64,000 nt of DNA from Cherax quadricarinatus (lineage: Eukaryota; Arthropoda; Malacostraca; Decapoda; Parastacidae). Shown in pieces: positions 1 through 11,787 of the stretch. The stretch is taken from assembly GCF_038502225.1 (NCBI RefSeq), contig NC_091308.1, forward strand, positions 23,198,118 to 23,262,117. The letters run 5' to 3'. The position numbers and the translations under genes are program-made. Positions within the stretch are counted from its first letter, which is position 1; the number at the start of each line of letters is the position of its first letter. Under the pieces are notes generated by a model. That model ran no database searches. It was given only the letters and a program-made list of their open reading frames with translations, and was not told the origin of the DNA.

Positions 1-549
1 ACGAGGGTGGAATGTAGGCGAAGGAGAGTTCGACGATCAGCTCTCCATGAAAGATGAGCAAGGGTTTTAAGAAGGTTCAGCCGGCTGTGACAAGTTGCCT
101 TCAGAGAGGTAATGTGAGGTTTCCAGGATAACCTACGGTCAAAGAGGAGGCCCAGAAACCTGACTATCACGTTCAGGGATACGGGAGCCATAGAGGTACA
201 AAGGATGATCAGAGATGACAGAGCGTCTAGTAAAAGTAATTTGGCGAGTTTTGGTACTGGAAAATTTAAACCCATGTGTGGTGGCCCAATTGGAAACACA
301 GTCAACCGCATGCTGGAGAGAAACTGTAATGAGGTGACAGTCAGCGCCTGCACAGGCAATAGCAAAGTCATCAACAGAGTGATGACCAAATATTTGATGG
401 AAGACTAGAGGCCAAATCATTTATAGAAAGGAGAAAAAGTGTTTTGCTCAGAACACATCCCTGGGGGACACCTTCAGCTTGGATAAAATCCGGGGAGAGA
501 ACATTATTAACCCAAACATGGAAATTTCTGTCCGTTAAAGAGTTCTTAA
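1..549 (-). pseudogene. Jockey-like LINE RT C-terminal segment
   Basis: Contains EGVPQGCVLSKTLFLLSIND (RT motif B) and VDDFAIACAGA, the degenerate form of the catalytic F/Y-A-D-D box. At least one frame change occurs near 400. The element continues off the window at base 1. Confidence 0.75.
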
Positions 550-899
550 CCCTTTGACTGTTTCCGACGTATAAATACGTCTTACGAGCCAATGTTTCTG
601 ACGTATTTATACGCATAAATTCTAGCAGCTTCAAATCAAGCAGGAGAAAGCCGGTAGGCCCACATGTGAGAGAATGGGTCTCCATGGTCAGTGTGCACCA
701 TATAAAAAAAATCGGGGAGCCAGTGGTGCATTGTGGGAATGCCATTTCAGTTGTCCTTTTTCAGCATGTCTAGCGGTAAGAAATATGTGATTCCCTGGCA
801 AATCTGGGACTCTTCTCTTCCCAAGTGATGCTCTAACACAGATGGAAGTGTCAATGAAGATCAATTTCATGATTTGGAGGAGTTTGAGACCAAAAGCAA

Positions 900-1001
900 T
901 GGAGGAGGAGGAGGGGAGGAAGAGGAGGAGGAGGAGGAGGGAAGGAAGAGGAGGAGGAGGAGGAGAAGGAGAAGAGGAGGAGGAGGAGGAAGAAGAAGAT
1001 G
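900..1001 (+). repeat. (GGA)n microsatellite
   Basis: Impure GGA/GAA triplets where the transposase acidic (Glu-rich) segment would be. The long homopolymer-like frames through it are artefacts. Confidence 0.9.
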
Positions 1002-1164
1002 TAATAATATTGTTCCCTTGAAGCAAGAAAAAAAAAGTCCACCCCATGACAGTGACAAGATAAGGGGAGATAACATCTGATAAGAGCTGACTTTGATGAG
1101 CATAAAGGAGGGTAATATTACATGACCATCGCCCTCCCTTTGTTTTTGCTGGTACACAAACATT

Positions 1165-1420
1165 TCTGTCTGTCTATTTGTCTGTCTGTCAAGCTCCCTG
1201 TCTGTCCATCTAGCTCTCTGTCTCAGAGAGAGCCACAAGACTGTGTCATCACCTTTACTCACATCTTCAAGCAGAGTATAGCACTTTGTCTGGATTTCTT
1301 GGGTTATCCTAGGTAATTTACACTATGTATACTTGTATTTATGTGTACCTGTGAGACAGAGATAGGCAGACAGATAGAAAGAGAGACAGATTGAAAGATA
1401 TAGAATGAGGGAGAAAGATA
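1165..1420. repeat. GTCT/GACA tetranucleotide tracts and a repeat also found at 16.5 kb
   Basis: TCTG/GTCT-rich sequence (1165-1225) and AGAC/GATA-rich sequence (1350-1415). Between them, 1270-1345 (GGATTTCTTGGGTTATCCTA) matches the reverse complement of 16,488-16,605, so an older dispersed repeat lies inside this element. Confidence 0.6.
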
Positions 1421-1568
1421 ATTAGATAGAATGGAGGAGGGTGAGCAGCGTCCGACCCCATTGTTTTGACAGGAGGTAGGGGGTGTGAGTAATGAGACAA
1501 TATGTCACTTTGACAGCTGCCGACTTCTGACTCAAAACAATTATAAGCCACACACTCGCACACAAGAC

Positions 1569-2058
1569 AAGGAGGAGGAGAAGGAGGAGAAGGAGAAGGA
1601 GGAGAAGGAGGAGGAGAAGGAGAAGGAGGAGGAGGAGGAGGAGGAGGAGAAGGAGGAGAAGGAGGAGGAGGAGGAGAGGAGGAGGAGGAGGAGAAGGAGG
1701 AGAAGGAGGAGGAGGAGGAGGAGAAGGAGGAGAAGGAGGAGGAGAAGGAGGAGGAGGAGGAGGAGAAGGAGAAGGAGGAGGAGGAGGAGGAGAAGTAGAA
1801 GTAGAAGGAGTAGGAGGAGAAGGAGGAGAAGGAGGAGGAGGAGGAGGAGGAGGAGAAGGAGGAGAAGGAGGAGGAGTAGGAGGAGGAGGAGAAGAAGGAG
1901 GAGGAGGAGGAGAAGGAGAAGGAGGAGAAGGAGGAGGAGGAGGAGGAGGAGGAGGAGGAGGAGGAGAAGGAGGAGAAGGAGGAGGAGGAGGAGGAGGAGA
2001 AGGAGAAGGAGAAGGAGAAGGAGGAGGAGAAGGAGGAGGAGAAGGAGGAGGAGGAGGA
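1569..2058 (+). repeat. (GGA/GAA)n purine microsatellite, about 490 bp
   Basis: Almost pure purine strand of GGA and GAA triplets with rare TAG interruptions. It gives long open frames in all phases (poly-Arg, poly-Ser, poly-Pro), none of which is a gene. Such tracts can adopt triplex or H-DNA structure. Confidence 0.95.
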
Positions 2059-2475
2059 TGATTGTTTGTTTTTGTAAACAAGTTTTGTAAACAATATATT
2101 GATAATTATGTTTGTGTGCTTATTGTATTGTATACAACGAGTGTATATATGTACATTGCACCTTACTTTGGTCTCATAGGCCACATAAGTTATGTGAAAA
2201 AATAAAATAGTGAAAAAAACAAAAAACCTTCAATTACAAGTAAACTAAAGTTTACCGGGTGAGCGGCAGTCGCCGCTGTTGCCATACGCGGCTCATTTTC
2301 TGCAAACTTCACGGCTCTATATCTCAGTAAGTACCGATGGCAAAAATTTTTTTTTGGACTAAAACACTCAGAAAAATAATCTTAACATTTTCATAAGAAA
2401 AAATAATTTTTTTTTTTTGAATATTTGGCGACATAGAATGACAGTTTCAGAGAGGGGCCTGAAACAGTCAAAGGG

Positions 2476-2640
2476 TTAAGGAAGGATGGTAGATTGCCTC
2501 GAAGGCCTAAGGAGTGGGCTTGGGCCAAAATATTATACCTCCAAGTTGTGTCATATGCCTTCTCAAGGTCAATAAATACAGCAATAACCGAGTGGTTATT
2601 CGCAAAGGCATGACGAGCATACATATGCATACATATGCAA
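2476..2640 (-). pseudogene. Jockey-like LINE RT middle segment
   Basis: Encodes AVFIDLEKAYDTTWRYNILA (RT palm motif A with the first catalytic Asp), then HSLGLRGNLPSFL. It continues across the 550-2475 insertion into KNSLTDRNFHVWVNN at 545, in frame once a single TTAA is kept. Confidence 0.75.
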
Positions 2641-2690
2641 CCACCCCACTCACCACCGCTCAAGGCGACACCACAACAATAACAACAAAC

Positions 2691-3530
2691 ATGGCTGCCA
2701 CCAGCCCATCCTCCCCTCTCTTCCCCGGATTCAACCTACCAAGTAGTCTCTCAGGTATGACCAACGATCCAGATACCCTAAAGTCATGCATCTCCAACTT
2801 AGTTATTGAAAATATGAATCTTCGAGAGACGCTAACAAAACAAGACACCAGGATGACACAACTCGAAAACAAAATCCTCAGTCTTGAAAAAAAGTTATCA
2901 ACACCAGGAATGACTAACTGTGACAAGACCATCCAAACAGTCATAGATAGCCATACCCAACAAATAATATCTCTTAATACAAAGGCTGAAGAAGCAGTAA
3001 AAGAATGGAAGAACAACTTAGATAACCAGTTCAGTGACTACTTTGCTCTCCAAGAAAATAAAACTGAACAAGATAAACTATCGGACTCAGTAATAGTTAA
3101 CAGTCCACTTTTTCCCAGTGATATGAACCAAACAAACAGTAAAGAAATTACTCTGCAGATCATAAAGGACCAAACAAGTGTTATTGTACCAGAGTCAGAA
3201 ATAAAAGAAGCCAGGTTACTAGGATCCCATGGTAGAAAAAGTGTTATGCTTAGATTCCACTCACATGACAGGAAAAAAGACTTAATTATTGCATCTATTA
3301 AAGTAAAGAAAGAGGTATACATAAACGAGTGTCTTACCAAAAAACGTCAGAACCTTCTGTATAGAGTCAGAAAACTTAAGCGAGAGAATAATGACACAAT
3401 ACACCAATGCTTCACACGGGATGGGAAAATTCTAGTTAGGAAAACAAATGTAGGTCAACTGTACACAATCACGAACGAGAATGATCTATCACGATTTCTC
3501 AGGGATACTAATCTTAGAGAGAATAACTAA
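2691..3530 (+). CDS. CR1-like LINE ORF1, coiled-coil nucleic-acid-binding protein
   Basis: A 279-residue intact frame starting at ATG 2691 (MAATSPSSPLFPGFNLPSSL). Residues 30-100 are rich in heptad Leu/Ile with charged residues (NMNLRETLTKQDTRMTQLEN), suggesting a trimerising coiled coil. The second half is basic with an RRM-like segment (SVMLRFHSHDRKKDLIIASI) and a C-terminal block (RDGKILVRKTNVGQLYTI). This is the layout of L1-type ORF1 proteins, which bind element RNA. No zinc knuckle is present. It is a transposon gene, possibly still translatable. Confidence 0.7.
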   Translation: MAATSPSSPLFPGFNLPSSLSGMTNDPDTLKSCISNLVIENMNLRETLTKQDTRMTQLENKILSLEKKLSTPGMTNCDKTIQTVIDSHTQQIISLNTKAEEAVKEWKNNLDNQFSDYFALQENKTEQDKLSDSVIVNSPLFPSDMNQTNSKEITLQIIKDQTSVIVPESEIKEARLLGSHGRKSVMLRFHSHDRKKDLIIASIKVKKEVYINECLTKKRQNLLYRVRKLKRENNDTIHQCFTRDGKILVRKTNVGQLYTITNENDLSRFLRDTNLRENN

Positions 3531-4960
3531 ACAATGTCCAACTTAAAAGCCTACGTAGTGTAGTGTACATTTTGCTCCATTATTGTTCAAAGTTCATTGT
3601 ACAATCTCTTAGTAATTAAATAATCAACTACCTCATTTTGTGATTTTACTAGTAAGCATAAGTCACCTTATGTGATTTTCTTATTTACTATTGTTCGCTT
3701 AAAAAGTAGCTGAATTGATACTTTCTCTGTCCATATTACTAACTCATATTTTTTTTTTTAAATACTATCAATTGATATTACTTACTAAAATTAATAAATA
3801 TCATTTTTACTAAAATTTCAATTTACTCTTAACATTTTTGACATTTAATAACCATTACTTGTCTAATTACCTTTACCTGTTTTAATACCACATTTACTAT
3901 CCTAGATTACTCTTAATTACCTTGTACTGCCATATAACCTCAAGTATAACTACCAGTGCAATATTGAATGAAATAAACATTACTTTTTCACTTTATTGTA
4001 ATCATTATTACTTACTAAAATTTTATTAAACACCATATTTACTACCAGTCAATATTACTTTTGTACATTAAACATTATTTTATACTTCCCATAACATTTT
4101 GTTGCCAAATTTTCAAGTTTTTATATTCAACCCCAACCTTTATATTATCCCTTGTACCTGTGTACCTGTCTACCCTCTTACTATCATATTATAACCAAGA
4201 CATTACCATTGTTATTTTTTTACTATTATTCTTTTGGTACTTTAACTGTGAATTTTATTTTGTCAATTTAAATCTAGTTATAATCTTGATCTTGTCAACA
4301 ACCTATACCAGACTCTAGTGCAATTGCAAGTACCATTTCAAATTGTATTTTTATATTATAAGTTTATATTATAATTCCTACCATCTGTCCATTTAACTTT
4401 GCTTACCATTACTTAATTTTAGTCCCTTATATATTTTCTCCTTTATTTTAGCTTTATATAACTATCCTAGTTTATATATTCACAATTGTTAAAATAATCA
4501 AGGTGCTATTCTTAGGTGCTAAAGTAGAATAAGTTCACAATTTTGCCATTATATTCCAAAGCTCATTTATTTGATTACCACTTTATTGTTCACCACAACC
4601 TATATTAGTCCCTTTTATATTATAATTTTATACTATAATTCTAACTTTAAAAAATTACCTTTATAGTACTACCTACTATCATATTCCCAAGCTCCACTAT
4701 TTGATCATCACTTTATTTGTATTAGTCCCTTAGCTCATTATTTTACATTTGTTAAATAATCCAGGTGCTATTTTTTAGCTTAAGACTATTTACTTTGTTT
4801 TATACTTAATTCAAACTATAGATTCACTACAAATCTTATGATTACAAGCATTGATCCTGATACCAACCTCTTATTTAATGACTTAAATTAATCAAACAGT
4901 TACTGTAATTACTACACTGCAGAACAATCAAAGGCACTTCTCAGTGCCAACAACAACATA
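3531..4960 (+). other. A/T-rich inter-ORF region of the CR1-like LINE
   Basis: About 1.4 kb of very A/T-rich sequence with repeated CATTTACTA and TTATATT-like words. I see no gene in it; it separates the two LINE reading frames. Confidence 0.6.
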
Positions 4961-4964
4961 ACTA

Positions 4965-7788
4965 TCTTTAACTACAATATCAGATCTTTAAGCAAGCATT
5001 ACGATGACCTCATAGCATTACTAAATTCCTTACATGCCAATATGTCCATCATTACAATAACTGAAACCTGGCTAAAGCCTGATAGTACAGATGTCTATGC
5101 CATTCCTGGTTACACAGCCATACACAACTGTAGGCCAGACCAACAAGGGGGTGGCACAGCCATATACTACTCAGACCAACTAGAATGTATCACTAATACT
5201 TGCACAAGGGATGAACATGGGGAATATATAATAGCTAAATTCAAATCCAAGTACCTACAAAAACCTCTCACATTGATAAACATCTACAGAGTTCCACAGT
5301 CAAACATTAGCCAATTTAGTCAAAATCTAGGAAGTATGATAACTGATGCACGCATGAAAAAAGATCACTTACTACTCTCAGGTGACTTCAATATAAATCT
5401 CCTGCAAGACCAGGACCCACACGTTACTGAATTCACAAACACAATGAGTAACTATGTTACTACCAACAGTAACAAAACCTACAAGAGTTACAGAGACTAG
5501 CGTTTCCCTACTTGACCACATCTGGACCAACACCATATCCTCTCTAAAATCATGCATAATTACAGATAATACCACAGACCACTACCCTACTTTCCTCATA
5601 ACAACTCTTGGAAAACTACCCCAAGACACTACTAAAGTCACCTTCAGACTTCACAATGAGGCAGCCATTAATAACTTCACAACAGCAATAGCAAACATTG
5701 ATTGGCACACTGAGCTAGAAACCTATACAGATATTGACGAATGTATTAATAATTTTCTAAAAAAAAACCCAATACCTCTATAACAAGCACTGCCCTAAAA
5801 AAACTAAACAGATGACAGCAAAGAGACTGAACAGTCCCTGGCTAACACCCAGCATTCTCAAATCCATAAATACAAAACACCAATATGAAAAACAGTACAG
5901 AATGGGTCACATAACCAGAGACCAAACAAAACGTTACTCGTCAATCCTAACCAGCCTGATAAGAAGGGCAAAAAAATTGTATTATGAGAACAGATTATCC
6001 AACTTACGAGGTGATATAAAAAAGACCTGGAAAACCCTATCAGAAATTCTGGGAACAAAAAAGATATCACGAAATAGCGAAATAAAATTAGCAAAATCAG
6101 ATGAACCCCAACTCCCACCAACAGAAACAGCAAACAGACTCAATGATTTCTTCTCCACTATAGGACAAAACCTTGCCAATAAAATCCCAAGCTCAGATAC
6201 CCCACCAAATGACTACCTCACCGGCAACTACCCGAACACACTGTTCCTAGCTCCGACTAACCCATACGAAGTCTCCCTTATTATCAACACACTAAAAAAC
6301 AAGGCAGGAGATTTAAATACCTTACCACCCTTTATATACAAAAAAGTGTCACAAGTGCTATCACCAATCACTGCAACACTCTTTAACAAATCCATTGAAT
6401 CCTCCACCTTCCCTACAGTACTCAAAATAGCAAGGGTCACCCCGATCCACAAAGCAGGAGACCAAACAGAGTTGAATAACTATAGGCCAATATCCAACTT
6501 ACACCCTCTCTCAAAAATCTTTGAAAAATTAATTCATAAACGAATCTACTCCTACCTTATCTCCCAAAACATACTCAACCCCTGCCAATTTGGATTCAGG
6601 CCTAATAAAAATACTAATGATGCTATTATACACATGCTAGAACATATATACACTGCAATAGAGAAAAAAGAAGTCCCACTGGGGATCTTCATTGACTTAC
6701 GTAAAGCTTTTGATACAGTTGACCATGACTTGCTCCACGTAAAATTGTCACACTATGGTATAAGAGGGCACTCCCTCAACTACCTCAAGTCATACCTCAG
6801 CAACAGAAGCCAATATGTGTACGCAAATGGGGCAAACTCTTCTGCGCAACCAATTACAGTTGGTGTCCCACAGGGAAGTGTCCTTGGCCCTCTTCTCTTT
6901 CTCCTATACATAAATGACCTTCCAAATGCTTCGCAATTACTCAAACCCACACTATTTGCAGATGACACTACATACGTCTTCTCTCACCCGAGCCCAGTCA
7001 CGCTAGCCAATACTGTAAATACCGAATTACAGAAAATATCTACCTGGATGAGGACTAACAAACTTACACTAAACATTGACAAAACCTACTTCATTCAGTT
7101 TGGTAACAGAGCTACAGATGTCCCTCTTAACATAATGATAAACGGATCACCTATCACAAAACTAACAGAGGGAAAATTCTTAGGAATCCACCTTGATAAT
7201 AGACTCAAATTTCATACACATATACAACAAATTTCTAAGAAAATTTCCAAGACTGTAGGCATACTATCGAAGATGCGGTACTATGTTCCACAGTCAGCCC
7301 TCCTGGCCCTATATCACTCTCTTATTTACCCCTATCTCACCTATGGAATTTGTGCATGGGGTTCAACAACAATTAACCATCTCAGACCACTAATTACCAA
7401 ACAAAAGGCTGCAGTTAGAATAACAAATTCTCACTACAGGCAGCACACTCCACCAATATTCAATACACTAAACCTACTCACCATACAAAACATCCATACT
7501 TATTACTGCACCTATTACATACATAGAACACTTAACTCTGATATTAACCCTCCCCTCAAACATCTCCTTGCTAACCTCAACAGAACACATGACCATAACA
7601 CAAGGCACAGATCACTCTTTGATGTTCCTCGTGTCCATCTCACACTATGCAAAAACTCAATGCACATAAAAGGCCCTAAAATCTGGAATTCATTACCTGT
7701 AAATATAAAAGAAACACTACCTGTTTATAAATTCAAGTCTCTTCTCAAAGATCACTTACTCACCCAAAACCAAATAAATACTGAATAA
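4965..7788 (+). pseudogene. CR1-like LINE ORF2: endonuclease and RT, two frameshifts
   Basis: The endonuclease begins around NITIFNYNIRSLSKHYDDLI and includes TETWLKP, GGGTAIYYSD, LSGDFNINLL and LLDHIWTN...TDHYPTF. RT includes FRPNKNTNDAI, GIFIDLRKAFDTVDHDLL (motif A), VGVPQGSVLGPLLFLLYIND (motif B) and LFADDTTYVF (catalytic ADD). A C-terminal region (YHSLIYPYLTYGICAWG) runs to the stop at 7788. One frameshift is near 5450 and another near 5765, within or beside the A-run at 5760-5768. Outside those it is open, with 658 codons uninterrupted from 5812. It looks recently inactivated. Confidence 0.85.
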
Positions 7789-8159
7789 CTGAACCTTATA
7801 AATTGTATATCTTAAATGTTTCTCACAATTATATCACATAAATGTTGAACCTAAAACTGAATCTAACTTTATTATTTTTTAAATACACTACCTAACAGAA
7901 TCCTTCATATGACTGAATGTACAACAATGCAAGCAACCATATGACCTGTCTTTGTAATACTCACTTGTGATTTATAGTAATCTGTTTTCATTAATGTTTT
8001 ATCACTGATTTCATCATTGCTTAGTTAATCTTAAGTTAATTTTAAGCCACCCTTAATGCTATGCATAGTATAAGTGGCTTTGGCATGCTGCTCTTATCTG
8101 TATTTTTTTGTACCTCTGTATGTGTGCTCAAATTGGAAAAAAAAAAATAAATAAATAGT

Positions 8160-9795
8160 AAGGGGTCTATGGTAGAACGTCCCTTACGAAAGCCATATTG
8201 ACAAGTAGAGAGACTGTTGTGTGTCTCTAAATACCACACTAAACGTCTATTTACCAGGCGTTCCATCACTTTGCAAACTGCACTGGTAAGAGCAATGGGA
8301 TGATAGTGGGAGGCTTCATGTCCCGTAGTACCCGGTTTGCGGAAAGGGAGAACAATGGCAGATTTCCACGGCTGTGGAAGAACTCCTTGTGACCAAATAA
8401 GATTGAAAAGGCATAATAGGACTGCAAGGGCTGACTGATGTAAATGTTGTAGCATAAGAATATGAATGTCGTCGGCCCAGCTGCCGATGATCGGCAAGCT
8501 GAGTGTGTTGCCTCCAGTTCTTGAAGTGTAAAAGGCACATTATACTGTTCTTCTCTGAGAGAAGAAAAGTCCAAGGGTGCTAACTCTCTGGCAGACTTTG
8601 AGGAAAGAAACGAGGAGCATAGATGGAGCCCCTGAGAAATACAGACCAGATGATTGCCAATTTCATTGGCAACATCTAGTGGGTTTGCTATATCAACACC
8701 GGCAACCCGCAGAACAGGAGCCGGGTCAGGAGAATATTTACCACTCAGTTTTTGTACTTTTTTCCAGACTGCACTCAGAGGAAGCAGAGGTGATGGTGGA
8801 GACAATCTCGCCAGCAAGTGCGTTTAGCGTCACGGATGACACGGCGAGCGATCGCACACTTCTGCTTAAAATCAAATAGTCTCTCCATGGTTCTATTGTA
8901 CCGGTACCTGCTCCATGCAGCGCATTTCAAATGTACTGCACGAGCACAAGCAGGAGACCACCAAGGCACGCATTTCTGAGAATGCTTGCCCAAAGTTTGG
9001 GTTATAGAATGAGAAGCTGCAGTTAAAACGGAGGACGAGAAGAGGTGTAAAAGCTCATCAATGGAGGACGAAGAAGGAACCTCACTAAAAACATTTGTGA
9101 GTAAAGGTTCCAATTTGCCTGATCAAATTGCCAGCGTGGGATACGAAGAGGTGGTGAATATGAAGGGGAAGTAAGAATGATTGGGAAATGATCGCTGTCA
9201 CGTAAATCCGAGAGAACAGTCCAGGCGAGGTCTAATGCGGCAGAGGAAGAGCAGACAGAGATCAATGCAAGAGAGAGCGCGAGTCCAAGGATCAAAATGG
9301 GTGCGAGTACCTGTATTTAAAACATGGAGGGGGTGGGTAGCAAAAAAAGCCTCTAACTGAATGCCACAGGAATCACAGTGAGACCCCCCCCCCCCAGAGG
9401 AAATGATGGGCATTAAAATCGCCAAGTAACAGAAGCGGTGGTGGTAATGACGAAACAAGAAAGGCAATATCCGGAATAGATAATGCCAGAGAAGGAGAGA
9501 GATATAAAGAACAGAGCGTATACCACCTATGCAAGTGGATACGGGCTGCTGTGTAATGCAGCGAAGTACGAACAAATAGCTGATGGTACGGAATATCACT
9601 GCGTAGAAGGGCACTTTCATGAAAGGTCCCATCAGGAAAAGGATCTGAAGAATACAATAAATTATAGCCTGAGATGGGATAGATAACAGCAGAGTGTAAT
9701 TTTGGTTCCTGTAAGCAAACACCAACAGGGGAAAACTGGGAGAGAAACATCTGAAGCTCACCCCGATTACCCCTGAGGCCGCGTATATTCCACTA
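8160..9795 (-). pseudogene. Jockey-like LINE ORF2: endonuclease and N-terminal RT
   Basis: It starts near 9,795 with WNIRGLRGNRGELQ; the codon before it is TAG where a Gln codon would be expected. Endonuclease motifs are CLQEPKL, GDFNAHHFLWGG and SDHFPI. RT follows with PWKSAIVLPFRKPG, HPIALTSAVCKVMERLVNRR and CQYGFRKGRSTIDPLL, where the CR1-like LINE insertion breaks the frame. Several frameshifts are present. An A-type LINE polyprotein that nicks target DNA and reverse-transcribes its RNA is the expected role. Confidence 0.75.
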
Positions 9796-9851
9796 TAAAT
9801 AGGCCATGATTGGCAACGATAAAGATACCTGAAATCCGCAAGTAAGGGTTC

Positions 9852-11787
9852 CTACGGACTAGAGGGGATAGAAAAGTCCACATGCGGAGGCAGCGGAAAA
9901 CGTTCAAGCAGCGAAGGAACGGTGCGCTGCGAAGAAAGGAGTTGCACAGATGGAGGAGAGGAGAGAGAAGGAACAGAGGTTGGATCAGTGTCCATTGATG
10001 GTTTGGTCTCTGCAATATATTCAGAGATTGCTTCAGGTGTTTCGGAATTCAGAGACGTCGTATGGGAGACGATATTGGAGATGGTAGGGGGAGGATGAGG
10101 AAAGATTGGAAATGTAATGGACTGTACCAAGGTGGGGGGGGGGGGGGGGAAAGGGGGGAGGGAACTGGAGAAAAAGCATGGAAGGGGACAGAAGAGGAAG
10201 AAACCTGGGAGGTGGCAGAAGAGGAAGAAACTTGGGAGGGAACAGGGAAGGAAGGTACAGTACGAGGAGGAGGGTGAACCTCTACACTTGTAACAGAGCC
10301 AGTGAGAGGGGAAGAACCAGGTACAGAAACAGGGAAGGTAAAATGAGGAGGTGGAAGAAGGGAAGGAGGGGTTAAAGGACCTTTTTTTGACTTCTGAGAA
10401 GTAGAGGGATGATTGGGAGGAGGTGTCATACGAGATCTCGTCGATACCGAGGCTTATGAGGGAGAACATGAAGAAGCGAGAACAGACAGAGGCGTTGAAG
10501 TAGGGACGTCTGAGCCCAGGACAGCAAAAGAATTAGATACAGGAGTGACTATGGGAGAGGTAACCACAGAGGAGGTTGCAGAAGATGGGACCCCAGAAGT
10601 AGGGGGACGTTTTGAAACATGGGAATAAACACGAGGTAGTCTCCCTTGGAGGCGGAGATGAGAAACTGCAATGGCATAAGGGAGACTTTCTGCCTCTTTG
10701 AGGTAACGGATTTCCCGCTCATTTAAGTAGACTTGGCAACGGCGAGAGTACGAAGGGTGAGCCTCATGACAATTAAGGCAAGAGGGAGGTCGATTGCAAG
10801 ACGTATTACAATGGTCATTGGCACCACAGACTGGGCATTCGGCTATAGATCTGCAATATTTCGCTGGATGGCCAAATCGCCAGCAATTTCTACACTGTTG
10901 CGGTGTAGGGATCACCTTTTGAACTTGCAACCGATGTCCTGCTACATATAGTGAGGATGGGAGTTCACGGCTGTCAAAAGTTAAACGAGCCACATTGCTA
11001 GGGTATCGTCTCCGCCCGCAGGCAGGAAGAACATAAGTGTCTACCTTGAGGATTGGGAGATCTTGGAGTTCCAGCTGTTCAAGAATGTCATTGCCACATG
11101 TCTGGAAATTTTGTTGAACTGTGGTATGGGGCAGAATGACGGTACCACTACAAGAATTGAGGGAATGATGTTTTTCAATAGTGACAGGAACAGTATCAAT
11201 ATGGAAAAGAAGAGAAAGATCATGAGCTTGGGTAGCATTCTGTACAGTGATTATGCACGTACCGCTCTTAAGAGCATGAAAAGAAATATCTTTACCAACA
11301 TGGCGTAGGAGTGCCTTGCCAATACTATGGTCGGAAAGATAGGCAATAGAGGAAGTCAGTCGTAAAGTGAAGAATTTAGTCCATTGTGCATTCTGAAACT
11401 GAGCGTGGAAAGGGAGTGCAGGACGTGTCGATCTTTTCTAAGAAGAACGAGAAGGTGGAGAAGTATCATCAGCAGGTAATTGTCGTTGGCGTTTAGGCGT
11501 GGGACCAGAGTTGGTCCGACGTGGAACGGGCCGGCGATTCGAAAATTGCCACACCGTAGAGGGAGAGGCCGGAAGCATCGTGAAAGAAGAGCAGAGGTCA
11601 GATAAATCGAAGGAGTCAGTCGAGACCTCAGTACCTGAAGCGAAGCGGGTGAGGAAACAGCATCGGCAAGAGGTACAGAGGCATTAGGAGTGTCCGAAGA
11701 GTGGTCCAAAGATGAGGCGGGGTCAGAACGGGGTGCGGTATCAAGAAGGGGCTCAGGGGTAGCAGGTTCATGAACTAGGGCTTCCAT
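9852..11787 (-). pseudogene. Jockey-like LINE ORF1 (gag-like), broken
   Basis: The start is ATG at 11787 (MEALVHEPATPEPLLDTAPR). A segment at 10,454-10,993 carries three zinc knuckles: CRNCWRFGHPAKYC, CPVCGANDHCNTSC and CLNCHEAHPSYSRRC, as in Jockey-superfamily gag proteins that package element RNA. A proline/serine-rich tail follows, including a 17-base C-run on the coding strand (10,133-10,149 as G on the plus strand), and the frame ends at about 9,852. At least two frame changes separate the parts. Confidence 0.7.

Larger units (their letters stand above)
550..2475 (+). mobile_element. piggyBac-like non-autonomous element in the Jockey RT
   Basis: Perfect 15-bp terminal inverted repeats (CCCTTTGACTGTTTC) are flanked by TTAA at 546-549 and 2476-2479, the piggyBac target signature. 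The left part (ATG at about 766) is homologous to the transposase N-terminus of the element at 60,593. It soon degenerates, and the acidic coding region is replaced by GGA/GAA microsatellite. Palindromes CGTATAAATACG (568-579) and CGTATTTATACG (602-613) lie 18 and 52 bp from the left end. It encodes no catalytic domain. Confidence 0.88.
2640..8158 (+). mobile_element. CR1/L2-like LINE, nearly full length
   Basis: Contains a leader, ORF1 (2691-3530), a 1.4-kb A/T-rich inter-ORF region with no coding potential, ORF2 (endonuclease and RT, to 7788), a 3' UTR, and a tail of A-run plus AAAT repeats ending at about 8158. It is inserted in the RT of the minus-strand Jockey element. Fragments of the same family recur at 14,249, 33,440, 58,945 and 61,257. 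The exact clade (CR1, L2 or Daphne type) cannot be settled by eye. Confidence 0.85.

Noticed and set aside
1339..2184. Long frames in the purine tract (poly-Ser, poly-Pro, poly-Arg)
   Set aside because: They run through a GGA/GAA microsatellite in all phases and have no domain; compositional artefact.
4061..4318. An 85-codon hydrophobic frame resembling a membrane protein
   Set aside because: Lies in the T-rich inter-ORF region of a LINE; hydrophobicity follows from base composition.
10049..10429. Plus-strand Gly/Glu-rich and minus-strand Pro-rich frames as separate genes
   Set aside because: They overlap the proline-rich tail of the Jockey ORF1 and a G-run; part of the LINE.
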